DNA from: Bacteroidota bacterium
GTDB taxonomy: Bacteria; Bacteroidota; Bacteroidia; Flavobacteriales_F; PHOS-HE28
Length of the DNA stretch: 25,984 nucleotides
Assembly: GCA_963169595.1 (NCBI GenBank)
Contig: CAUJFM010000020.1
Location: 1-25,984, forward strand
Direction of reading: 5' to 3'
Below, one piece after another: positions 16,411 through 24,761 of this stretch. The stretch's first letter is position 1; the number at the start of each line of letters is the position of its first letter. The notes beneath the pieces are model-generated. The model worked only from the letters and a program-made list of their open reading frames with translations. It was not told the origin of the DNA and searched no databases. The position numbers and the translations under genes were made by a program.

Positions 16411-17420
16411 GGTGGCCGGTCGCCATAGCGGTGATGGGCTTGCTGGCGCTGGCCTCTTGCCGGAAGGAGACCGGTACGGAGCCGATGGAGGATGCGCCGT
16501 TCGCGCTGCAACTGCCTCCCGGATTCACCATGCCAGTCGTACCGCCGGACAATCCGCTCACCCAGGCCTCCGTGGAACTGGGCAAGGCGCTGTTCTTCGA
16601 TCCCCGCTTGTCGCGTGATGGCACGGTGTCCTGTGCCTCGTGCCACCTGCCGTCCAAGGCGTTCAGCGATACCGCCCGCGTGAGCGTGGGCATCGAGGGG
16701 CGCACCGGCTTCCGCAACTCCCCGTCGCTGGGCAATGTGGGCTATCATGCGGCCTTCTTCCGCGATGGTGGCGTGCCCACGCTGGAGCAGCAGGTGATCG
16801 CGCCGATCCATGACGTGGTGGAGATGGACCATGACATCAACCGGGTGGCCGCTCTGCTCCGCGAGGAGGATCTCTACCGCAGGCTGAGCCGGGTGGCCTA
16901 TGGCCGTGAACTGGACGCCTGGGTGGTGACGCGTGCCATCGCGAATTACGAGCGCACGCTGATCAGCGGCTGGTCGCGTTACGACCGGTACATCCAAGGG
17001 GAGCTTACCGCTCTTACGGAGCAGGAGCTGCGCGGGCTGGCGCTCTTCAACAGCGAGGAACTCAACTGCACGGCCTGCCACAGTGGCTTCGACCTCAGCG
17101 ACCATGCCTACCACAACGTGGGGCAGTACTTCGACTATACCTCGGACCCAGGACGCGGCCGCATCACGCTGCGACCGGAGGATGTGGGCCGGTTCAAGAC
17201 CCCCTCGTTGCGCAACGTGGCGCTCACGGCACCGTACATGCACGATGGAAGCATGCCGACGTTGAAGCACGTGATCGACCATTTCGCCAGCGGCGGACTT
17301 CCCCATCCCAACCGTGATCCGGAAATGCGCACCTTCACCATCACCGAGGAGGAGAAGGCCGACCTGATCGCCTTCCTCGGAAGTCTCACGGACGAACGCT
17401 CCCTGGACCAACTGCCATGA
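16407..17420 (+). CDS. Di-heme cytochrome c peroxidase/MauG-superfamily lipoprotein (first)
   Basis: A 337-residue exported di-heme protein with a lipobox (LALASC, Cys18). Two heme c sites are present: CASCH (76-80) and CTACH (221-225). Family landmarks are LGKALFFDPRLSRDGTVSC, RNSPSLGNVGYH, EQQVIAPIHDVVEM, then KTPSLRNVALTAPYMHDG (His279) and TEEEKADLIAFLGSL. Unlike typical members, the segment usually read as FWDGR is FFRDGG, so the inter-heme Trp is replaced by Arg119, and the position 14 residues after His279, where the second-heme ligand is expected, is Phe293. It may therefore have altered electron transfer, or specialise in modifying the MbnP-like partner. It overlaps both neighbours by four bases (ATGA) and faces the periplasm by inference. 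Confidence 0.88.
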   Translation: MRWPVAIAVMGLLALASCRKETGTEPMEDAPFALQLPPGFTMPVVPPDNPLTQASVELGKALFFDPRLSRDGTVSCASCHLPSKAFSDTARVSVGIEGRTGFRNSPSLGNVGYHAAFFRDGGVPTLEQQVIAPIHDVVEMDHDINRVAALLREEDLYRRLSRVAYGRELDAWVVTRAIANYERTLISGWSRYDRYIQGELTALTEQELRGLALFNSEELNCTACHSGFDLSDHAYHNVGQYFDYTSDPGRGRITLRPEDVGRFKTPSLRNVALTAPYMHDGSMPTLKHVIDHFASGGLPHPNRDPEMRTFTITEEEKADLIAFLGSLTDERSLDQLP

Positions 17421-18562
17421 TCCGTCATCGGACCTCCCTTTCCCTGCTGGGCCTGCTGGGCCTGGTGACCGCCTTCACCGCGTGCCGCAAGGAGACCCCG
17501 GAGGAGACACCGGACGCTGGTCCAGATGGGCCCACTTGGACGCCCACCCCCTACACCGTGGAAGTGCCGCCGACCCTATCGGCCATGCCGATCCCGGCCG
17601 ACAACCCCTTCACCGTGGAGGGGATCCGGTTGGGCCGGTTCCTGTTCTACGAGGAGCGCTTGTCGGGCAACAACACACAGAGCTGTGCCTCCTGCCATGC
17701 GCCCGAGGTGGCCTTCACCGACCACGGCAATCAGTTCAGCGTGGGCATCGACGGCATTGCAGGGAACCGCAATTCCATGGCCATCCAGAACGTGGCCTGG
17801 GAGTCCAGTTACTTCTGGGATGGCCGCGCCGCCACGCTGGAGGAGCAGATCCTCCAACCGGTGGAGAACCCGATCGAGATGCACGAGACCTGGCCCAATG
17901 CGGTGGCGAAGCTGGAGGCCGATAGTGTGTACCCCACGCTCTTCCTTCGCGCCTTTGGTACGCCGGGCATCACCAAGGAGCGTGCGGCCAAGGCCATGGC
18001 GCAGTTCCTCCGCACCATGATCAGCGGCGATTCCAGGTTCGACAAGTTCATGCGCGGTGAGGAGCAACTTTCCGTGGAGGAGCAGCTCGGCTTCCAGCTG
18101 ACGCTCCTGGAAGGCGGTATTCCACCGGCAGTACCGCTGGGTCAGGGAGGCGCGGATTGTTTCCACTGCCATCCGCACGGTGGCGGGCGCTTCACGGACG
18201 GCATTCTGCGTAACAACGGCCTCGATCCGCAATCCGCCTGGACCGACCTGGGGCTGGGCGGATGGACCGGTCTCCCACAGGACATGGCCAAGTTCAAGAC
18301 GCCCTCCTTGCGGAACGTGGCGCTCTCGGCACCCTACATGCACGATGGCCGCTTCCAGACCCTGGAGGAGGTGATCGAGCACTACAACAGCGGTGGTCAT
18401 CCTTCCACGACCATCGATCCGAACATGAAGTTCACCACGGGTGGCCTGCAGCTGTCGGCGGAGAAGAAGGCCCAGCTGATCGCCTTCCTGCACACGCTCA
18501 CCGATACGGCGTTCGTGAACAACCCGGCCTTCCACGATCCGGGACCGCCGACCTTGGAGTAG
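17417..18562 (+). CDS. Di-heme cytochrome c peroxidase/MauG-superfamily lipoprotein (second)
   Basis: A 381-residue paralog of the preceding gene. The signal ends at a likely lipobox FTAC (Cys23). Heme sites are CASCH (90-94) and CFHCH (248-252). It keeps the usual inter-heme Trp134 in YFWDGR, NPIEMHETWP, and KTPSLRNVALSAPYMHDG (His309). Fourteen residues after His309 is Tyr323 (EEVIEHYNSGG). From memory, Pseudomonas CcpA has its Met ligand at this spacing and MauG has a Tyr there, so this copy looks MauG/MbnH-like at the second heme. The role may be peroxide reduction or tryptophan oxidation on the MbnP-like protein encoded two genes upstream. It is translationally coupled to the first di-heme gene (ATGA at 17417) and ends 26 bp from the convergent flavoprotein gene. 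Confidence 0.88.
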   Translation: MIRHRTSLSLLGLLGLVTAFTACRKETPEETPDAGPDGPTWTPTPYTVEVPPTLSAMPIPADNPFTVEGIRLGRFLFYEERLSGNNTQSCASCHAPEVAFTDHGNQFSVGIDGIAGNRNSMAIQNVAWESSYFWDGRAATLEEQILQPVENPIEMHETWPNAVAKLEADSVYPTLFLRAFGTPGITKERAAKAMAQFLRTMISGDSRFDKFMRGEEQLSVEEQLGFQLTLLEGGIPPAVPLGQGGADCFHCHPHGGGRFTDGILRNNGLDPQSAWTDLGLGGWTGLPQDMAKFKTPSLRNVALSAPYMHDGRFQTLEEVIEHYNSGGHPSTTIDPNMKFTTGGLQLSAEKKAQLIAFLHTLTDTAFVNNPAFHDPGPPTLE

Positions 18563-18588
18563 TGCTCATGGCGGATCCTGGGACCTGC

Positions 18589-20073
18589 TCAGGCTGCTTC
18601 CACGCTGGGCACCTCGGGTGACCATTCCGTGCATCGCATGCGGTCGGCGAAGGCTGCTGGTTTGAAGATGCTCCGGCCCAGCAGCATGCGTGCGCATTCC
18701 TGCACACCCTCGGTGATGCTCGGGTGCGGGTGCACCAGCTCGGCGAGCTCACGCACGGGGATGCCGAGGCGGATCATGAGCGCCACGGCCTCGATGGCGC
18801 TGGAGGCATGTTCGCCCACGGCCCGCATACCCAGGATGCGCATCTCCGCATCGTTGGTGACGATCAGCTTGAAGAAGCCCTTGGTGCGACGCATGGCGAT
18901 CGCACGGGCCAGGCAGGAGTAGTCGATGCGGGCCACGCGGTGTGCGATGCCCCGCTTGCGACATTCCTGTTCGTTCAGCCCCACGCCGGCCACTTCGGGG
19001 TCCAGGAACATGATGGTGCTGATGTTGTCGTAGCTGAGCCTGTCGGTGCGGCCCGCCCAGATGCGCTCCACGGCATGGCGGCCTTCCATTTCACCGAGGT
19101 TCACCAGCATGTTGGTGCCGGTCGCATCGCCCACCACATGGACGTGCGGCACAGCGGTGCTCGTGTCGTTTACGGCGATCAGTCCGCTCTTCGGGTCGAT
19201 GGGGAGACCTGCCTGTTCAAGGCCGAGCCCGCTCAGGTTCGCCACGCGGCCCACGGCGAGAAGCGCTTTTTCCACGCGCACCGTCTCGATGCGGCCGTCG
19301 GCATAGGAAAGGCTGTATTCCACTTCCTGGTCCACCACCTGGATGCGGTCCAGGGTGGCGCTGCGGTGGATCACCACCCCCTTGCGTTCCAGGTTGCGGG
19401 CGATGAGCTCGCTCACATCGGCATCCTCGAAGGGCAGGATGCGTTCGGCGCGGTCGATGAGGTGCACGCGTGTGCCGCCGAGGTTGGCGAAGATGGTGGC
19501 GAACTCACAGCCGATCACTCCGGCCCCGATGATCACGATGCTGCGGGGCTGCTGCTCCAGGGAGAAGATGCCATCGCTGGACAGGATGTGGCGCTCATCG
19601 GTGGCGATGGTGGGCAGGCTGCGTGGCCGGCTCCCGGTGGCGATGATGATGTGCGCGGCGGTAATGTCGAGGGTGGTGCCCGGTCGTTCGATGCGGATGG
19701 CGTTGGGCCCCGTGAACGAGGCCTGGCCGCGTTCATGCCGGAACTGGCCGTTGCCGGTGGTGGCGAGCAGCTGCATGTGGCAGGCGTGCAGGTACTTCCG
19801 CTCGAAGGCGGCCTCGTTCACCGTGCGTTGCACCTCCTCCCAGCTGAGCCGCAGCGGCTCACGGCCACGGTCACGCATGAGCTCGTTGGTGCTGGAGACG
19901 CGCTGGGCGATCTCCCACATCGTCTTGGAGGTGAGCGCCCCATTGAAGATGCCAGTGCCCCCGATGCGGTCGCGCTCCACGAGGAGCACCCGTTTGCCGA
20001 GATCGATCGCCCGCATGGCGGCCGCGTACCCTGAGGGGCCGCCGCCGATCACGCACAGGTCATAGTGATGCAT
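18589..20073 (-). CDS. FAD-dependent pyridine-nucleotide oxidoreductase, SthA-like, without redox cysteines
   Basis: A 494-residue two-dinucleotide-binding-domain flavoprotein. The FAD site is CVIGGGPSGYAAAM (residues 7-20). The NAD(P) site is VIIGAGVIGCEFATIF, with an Asp ending the second strand (VHLIDRAERIL), which suggests NAD(H). The second FAD motif is HVHVVGDATG. The C-terminal dimer domain ends with HPHPSITEGVQE. Overall it is closest to soluble transhydrogenase SthA or dihydrolipoamide dehydrogenase. The disulfide motif, classically GGTCxxxGCxPSK, reads GGTGIFNGALTSK: Gly41 and Ala46 replace both cysteines, so classical disulfide chemistry is excluded. Hydride transfer between NADH, NADPH or a quinone is possible, but the substrate is unknown. 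Start ATG 20073 directly precedes the FAD motif. It diverges from the large PKD gene. Confidence 0.88.
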   Translation of the reverse strand: MHHYDLCVIGGGPSGYAAAMRAIDLGKRVLLVERDRIGGTGIFNGALTSKTMWEIAQRVSSTNELMRDRGREPLRLSWEEVQRTVNEAAFERKYLHACHMQLLATTGNGQFRHERGQASFTGPNAIRIERPGTTLDITAAHIIIATGSRPRSLPTIATDERHILSSDGIFSLEQQPRSIVIIGAGVIGCEFATIFANLGGTRVHLIDRAERILPFEDADVSELIARNLERKGVVIHRSATLDRIQVVDQEVEYSLSYADGRIETVRVEKALLAVGRVANLSGLGLEQAGLPIDPKSGLIAVNDTSTAVPHVHVVGDATGTNMLVNLGEMEGRHAVERIWAGRTDRLSYDNISTIMFLDPEVAGVGLNEQECRKRGIAHRVARIDYSCLARAIAMRRTKGFFKLIVTNDAEMRILGMRAVGEHASSAIEAVALMIRLGIPVRELAELVHPHPSITEGVQECARMLLGRSIFKPAAFADRMRCTEWSPEVPSVEAA

Positions 20074-20180
20074 GGTGTCCAGGAGTGTCCGGTGGCGCCT
20101 TTGTACGCGGGCTACGCCACAGGGTTCGGTCGGCCGTGGAACGCAGGGCCTGGTCGTTCCGGAGGAAGACTTCGTCGTTC

Positions 20181-20198
20181 ACGGGGTGTGTTCCCCGT
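20181..20198 (+). other. Small hairpin in the leader of the large PKD gene
   Basis: ACGGGG at 20181-20186 pairs with CCCCGT at 20193-20198 with a six-base loop. It lies in the 171-bp stretch between the divergent flavoprotein start and the GTG at 20245. That stretch otherwise shows no clear TAnnTTTG element. Confidence 0.25.
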
Positions 20199-20244
20199 AT
20201 CCTTTACCGGTTCCGGTGCGTACGAGGGGGCGAACGCTCCATCC

Positions 20245-23200
20245 GTGCGCAGATCCATCGCATCGATCATCGCGGCCGGGACCCTGTCCGCGGCCGTGGC
20301 GCAGTGCCCCCTGCTCTACGACTACTATGGCGTGCCTGTGGCCGCCCCGGAGTGGTACAGTTGCTCGGGTACGGCGTTCACCCTGTTGATCGCCACGCCG
20401 AACACGGTGGGGGCCTACACGGTGGATTGGGGTGATGGCAGCCCGCTGCAGAGCGGCGCCGGCCTGATGCCACCCTTGTCGGTGAGCCATACCTACCCGG
20501 GTACCGTGGCCACGTACACGGTGACCTTCACCGAAGTGGCCACCGGCTGCGTGGTGACCGGCACGCTGACGATGGAGCAGAGCACCAGCGCCTCCATCCA
20601 GATCCCCGTGGGCGGGCTCACCCAGGTGTGTGCCCCGCATGCCGTGGAGTTCATCAACAGCAGCACCAACGTCTCCCCGAACACGGTGTTCACCTGGGAC
20701 TTCGGCGACGGTTCACCGCTGTTGACCTTCGACCACACCAACTGGGGCCAGATCATTTCGCACACCTACGAGCAGGGCACCGTGGATTGTGAGACCACGG
20801 TGCGGCTGACCGCGGAGAACACCTGCAACACGCTGCAAGGCGGTGCCAGTTTCGCCACTTTCAATCCCATCCGCATCTGGGACATTGATGATGCGAGCAT
20901 CGCCGCCAGCGCCACGCTGCTCTGTTGGCCCGACCGCACCGTCACCTTCGCGAACACCACCGAACGCAACTGCTTCCAGCAGGGCAACATCTTCCAGCGC
21001 TACGAGTACTGGAACTTCGGCGACTACTGGGGCACGGGTCAGGACTCGATCATCGACTGGACCCCCTGGCCGCCGACCTTCCCGCGCACCATCCAGTATC
21101 CCGGCATCGGCACCTACGAAGTGATGCTGCTGGACAGTAACTACTGCGGTATTGACACGGCCTTCATCACGGTCACCATCGTTCCGCCACCCTCCGTCAC
21201 CCTCACCGCCACGCCGGATACCATCTGCGCAGGCGGCACCGTAAGCTTTGATGAGACCACGGCCGGTGGTGCCAACTACTTCCAGTGGAACTACGGCACG
21301 GGCGGTGGCTTCCAATGGACCGGTGCGGGGGATCAGGCCTTCACCTATAACAACCCCGGCACCTACACTGTCTCGTATGCCGCGAGCATCCAAGGCGCCA
21401 CGGCGGGTTGTGCCGATACGGCCTCCGTGACCGTCACGGTGCTGCCAAGGCCAACGGCGGACTTCACCCTGGACCAGGATGCCGCCTGTGATTCCATCAC
21501 GGTCACCATCACCGATGCCTCGTTGGATGCGCTCACGTATGACTGGGACTTCGGCGATGGCACCACAAGCACGGATGCCGATCCGCCGCCCCATACCTAC
21601 ACCGCTCCCGGTACCTACACCATCACCCTCACGGTGACCAATGCATTGGGCTGCACGCACAGCTTCTCCCGCACGGTGAACGTGTATGCGCCACCTACCG
21701 TGGCCATCCAGGCCACGGGCTTGTGCTTTGGCGAGCTCGCGCAGTTCACCCCGGTGATCACCACCGCTCCCGGGAACCCGGTGACCACCTGGTCCTGGGA
21801 CCTTGGGGACGGCACCACCAGCACTGAGGAGGAACCCACGCACCAGTATGCAGCGGCCGGCACCTACATCGTTTCGCTGGCGGTGACCACGCCATACTGC
21901 GGCAACAGCGGTACGCAATGGGTGAGCGTGCAGGCCCGTCCGGTGGCCGCCTTCGTGCCCAGCGCGGTGCTCGGTTGTTCGCCGCTCACGGTGTCGTTCA
22001 CCAACAACAGCACCGGCGCATCGCAATACAGCTGGTCCTTTGGTGATGGGGCGAACTCCACGGATGCAGCGCCCTCCCACACCTTCCTGAACAACACGGC
22101 TGCGGACACGGTCTACACGGTGCAGCTGGTCGCTGCCTCGGCCTTCGGCTGTGTGGACACCACCGCGCTGGCCATCACTGTGGCCCCCGGGGTGGTGGCG
22201 GGCTTCGTGCACAACGCACAGCCCGGTTGCGCGCCGCTGGATGTGACCTTCCAGAACACGAGCACCGGTGCCACGAGCTACCTCTGGGACTTCGGTGACG
22301 GTACCACCAGCACCCAGGTAAGCCCGCCGCACACCTACGTCAACAACACCTACTTCCTGAGCATCATGCAGGTGACGCTCACCGCGATCTCCGCTGCAGG
22401 ATGCCAGGCCAGCCTTACCCAGTCCATCACCGTATACCCGACCCCCGACTTCAATTTCGTGGCGGAGCCGGACAGCGGATGCAGTCCGCTCACGGTGACC
22501 TTCCCCAGCGTGGTGGGTGCGGTGAGCTACCAATGGGACTTCGGCGATGGGGCCACCGGCGCCGGGCCCTCGCCCACGCACACCTACATCAACAGTACCA
22601 CCAATGAGCTTGTGCTGCCGGTGACGCTGGTCGGAGCGAATGCCTTCGGTTGTGTGGACACCGCCACCGCCACCGTAACGGTCTATCCGAACCCCACCGC
22701 CCAGTTCACCATCGGGAACACGCAGGGGTGCCATCCCTTCACTGCGGACCTCACCAACCTGTCCACCGGTGGGGACCTGTTCACCTGGAGCTATGGCGAT
22801 GGGACGATCTCCGACACGAGCAGCGCGGTCCATGCCCATACGTGGTACAACTACTCGGGTCCGGGCGCTGTGCAGCGCACGGTGACACTGACCGTGAGCA
22901 CGGACCACGGATGCACGAGCACGATGTCCTTGCCGGTGGAGGTGTATCCGGCCATCACCGCCGCGTTCGTGGCGGACAGCCTGGGTTGCGCACCGCTACC
23001 CGTACAGTTCGCGAACGTGTCCGCCGGTGCGGTCACCTATGCCTGGACCTTCGGGGATGGACAGTTCAGCGCACAGGCCAGCCCGGCGCACACCTACTTC
23101 AACCAGGGGCTTACTGAGGTCATCTTCCATCCGACGCTGATCGCCACGTCGTCCTTTGGATGTGTGGATACGGCCACGGTGCCGGTGCGTGTGATGCCCC

Positions 23201-24756
23201 AGCCCTTGGCGCAGTTCGTGCCTGGGGTGGAGGCGGGTTGCCAGCCGCTCAATGTGCCCTTCCAGGACCTGAGCATCGGCGCGGTCCAACTGGACTGGAG
23301 CTTCGGTGATGGCGCCACCTTGTCCGCTGGGCCGGGTAACGTGAGCCACAGCTACGAGCACAGCGCTGCGGCCCCGGTCACCTTTACGGTGGAACTGCTG
23401 GCCACTTCGGACCAGGGTTGTACGGACACCACCACTGCGGCGATCGATGTCTATCCGGCGGTGCAGGCCCTGTTCAATGTGAACGAGGCAGGTTGTTCGC
23501 CCGTGACGGTGGACCTCACCAACCTGAGCAACGGTGCGAGCAGCTATGTGTGGGACATGGGGGATGGGACCCTGCTGGTGGGCGAGGAGCCCAGTTACAC
23601 CTACGTGAACAATACGGCCTTCGATGTGGTGCGCACCATCACGCTCACGGCCACCTCGCCCTTCGGTTGCACGTCCACCATGACCCGTCAGGTGAACGTG
23701 TACCCCGTGCCCAGCGCATCCTTCCTCGCCACGCCCTTCACCCAGCAGTTCCCGGCCTCAACGGTGACGCTGACCAACACCAGCTCACCGGGCAACTGGG
23801 ACCATGCGTGGTCGTTCGGTGATGGCACGGTCTCGCAGCTGCAGGCGCCGGGCACGCATACCTATGGCACTTGGGGCACCTTCACCATCACCCTCATCGT
23901 GAGCGGCACCTTCTGCACGGACACCGCCACACAGGAGGTGGTGATCACCCCGCCGCTGCCCACCGCGAGCTTCCTGGGACAGGGCGAGGGGTGTGCACCG
24001 CTCACGGTGGCCTTCACCAACACCTCCTCGCAGGGATTGAGCTACCAGTGGAACTTCGGGGACGGCGGCACCAGCACGGCCGACCAGCCCACCTACACCT
24101 ACAATGTGCCGGGCACCTACACGGTCACACTGACCGCCTTCGGGATCGGCGGGGGCGTGGCCACGGCGGTCAAGGTGGATTCGGTGGTGGTCCATCCACG
24201 GGCCACGGCCTTCTTCGTGCTGCAGCCCGAGGAGGTGGTGATACCCTCGCAGCCGGTTTTCACGTACAACCTCTCAGCCAACGCCACGAGCTACCTCTGG
24301 GACATGGGTGACGGGACCACTTACGACAGCTTCAACCCGGTGCACTACTACACCGAAGGTGGATCGTATGACGTGACGCTGGTGGCGAACAATCAGTGGA
24401 ACTGTCCGGACACCTTCCGCCTGGAGGCCGCCACCACGGCCATCGCCAGCGGGGAGATCCAGTTCCCGAACGCATTCACGCCGGGCACCGGTGGCCCGAC
24501 GGACGGCAGCTACGATCCGAACAGCTTCGAGAACGATGTGTTCTTCCCCCTCCATGAAGGGGTGGAGAAGTACCGCCTCGAGATCTTCAACCGATGGGGC
24601 GAACTGCTGTTCGTCTCCGAGGATGTCCACAAGGGCTGGGATGGCTGGTATCGCGGCCAGCCCGCCAAGCAGGATGTATATGTCTGGAAATGCCACGCCA
24701 CCTTCAGCGACGGACGCGAGACCGTACTGAAGGGCGATGTAACCCTTTTGCGCTGA
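20245..24756 (+). CDS. Giant PKD-repeat surface protein with CHU_C T9SS tail
   Basis: About 1503 residues from a GTG at 20245, which begins a good signal peptide (RRSIASIIAAGTLSAAVA, cleavage before Gln20). No in-frame ATG lies near it; the upstream ones at 20065 and 20068 overlap the divergent gene and would add 60 non-signal residues, and a GTG at 20188 is another option. The body is about 16 PKD-like units, most carrying the WDFGDG signature (for example YDWDFGDGTTSTDADPPPHT). The tail from about 1402 is a gliding-motility C-terminal domain (NAFTPGTGG, EIFNRWGELLF, DVYVWKCHATF, GDVTLLR). It is expected to be T9SS-exported, long, stalk-like and adhesive; the ligand is unknown. The next gene starts five bases after its stop, so they form an operon. 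Confidence 0.88.
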   Translation: MRRSIASIIAAGTLSAAVAQCPLLYDYYGVPVAAPEWYSCSGTAFTLLIATPNTVGAYTVDWGDGSPLQSGAGLMPPLSVSHTYPGTVATYTVTFTEVATGCVVTGTLTMEQSTSASIQIPVGGLTQVCAPHAVEFINSSTNVSPNTVFTWDFGDGSPLLTFDHTNWGQIISHTYEQGTVDCETTVRLTAENTCNTLQGGASFATFNPIRIWDIDDASIAASATLLCWPDRTVTFANTTERNCFQQGNIFQRYEYWNFGDYWGTGQDSIIDWTPWPPTFPRTIQYPGIGTYEVMLLDSNYCGIDTAFITVTIVPPPSVTLTATPDTICAGGTVSFDETTAGGANYFQWNYGTGGGFQWTGAGDQAFTYNNPGTYTVSYAASIQGATAGCADTASVTVTVLPRPTADFTLDQDAACDSITVTITDASLDALTYDWDFGDGTTSTDADPPPHTYTAPGTYTITLTVTNALGCTHSFSRTVNVYAPPTVAIQATGLCFGELAQFTPVITTAPGNPVTTWSWDLGDGTTSTEEEPTHQYAAAGTYIVSLAVTTPYCGNSGTQWVSVQARPVAAFVPSAVLGCSPLTVSFTNNSTGASQYSWSFGDGANSTDAAPSHTFLNNTAADTVYTVQLVAASAFGCVDTTALAITVAPGVVAGFVHNAQPGCAPLDVTFQNTSTGATSYLWDFGDGTTSTQVSPPHTYVNNTYFLSIMQVTLTAISAAGCQASLTQSITVYPTPDFNFVAEPDSGCSPLTVTFPSVVGAVSYQWDFGDGATGAGPSPTHTYINSTTNELVLPVTLVGANAFGCVDTATATVTVYPNPTAQFTIGNTQGCHPFTADLTNLSTGGDLFTWSYGDGTISDTSSAVHAHTWYNYSGPGAVQRTVTLTVSTDHGCTSTMSLPVEVYPAITAAFVADSLGCAPLPVQFANVSAGAVTYAWTFGDGQFSAQASPAHTYFNQGLTEVIFHPTLIATSSFGCVDTATVPVRVMPQPLAQFVPGVEAGCQPLNVPFQDLSIGAVQLDWSFGDGATLSAGPGNVSHSYEHSAAAPVTFTVELLATSDQGCTDTTTAAIDVYPAVQALFNVNEAGCSPVTVDLTNLSNGASSYVWDMGDGTLLVGEEPSYTYVNNTAFDVVRTITLTATSPFGCTSTMTRQVNVYPVPSASFLATPFTQQFPASTVTLTNTSSPGNWDHAWSFGDGTVSQLQAPGTHTYGTWGTFTITLIVSGTFCTDTATQEVVITPPLPTASFLGQGEGCAPLTVAFTNTSSQGLSYQWNFGDGGTSTADQPTYTYNVPGTYTVTLTAFGIGGGVATAVKVDSVVVHPRATAFFVLQPEEVVIPSQPVFTYNLSANATSYLWDMGDGTTYDSFNPVHYYTEGGSYDVTLVANNQWNCPDTFRLEAATTAIASGEIQFPNAFTPGTGGPTDGSYDPNSFENDVFFPLHEGVEKYRLEIFNRWGELLFVSEDVHKGWDGWYRGQPAKQDVYVWKCHATFSDGRETVLKGDVTLLR
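20400..24440 (+). repeat. Tandem array of about 16 PKD-coding units
   Basis: Units recur about every 240-260 bases. Each centres on a W-x-FGDG-like codon block and ends in a TVTLT-like strand. Units starting near 21940, 22195, 22440, 22690, 22955, 23200 and 23460 form a subfamily: each opens with GC-x-P, ends with a G-C such as FGC, and most carry an N/T-rich insertion (VNNTAF, LNNTAAD) between the FGDG and the final strand. Units 1-4 are divergent and longer; 5, 6 and 14-16 are compact classical PKDs. Confidence 0.85.
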
Positions 24757-24761
24757 TCACC

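Noticed and set aside
18563..18588. Terminator search in the 26-bp convergent gap after the second di-heme gene
   Set aside because: No stable stem followed by T residues could be found.
20713..22908. 731-codon minus-strand open frame opposite the PKD array
   Set aside because: It mirrors the repeated PKD codons; the product is His/Gly/Arg-rich without any domain, whereas the plus strand has signal peptide, PKDs and CHU_C tail.
21940..23705. Periodic DNA repeats considered as a CRISPR-like or satellite array
   Set aside because: The period is about 250 bases, the repeats are coding and diverged, and each unit translates to a PKD domain.
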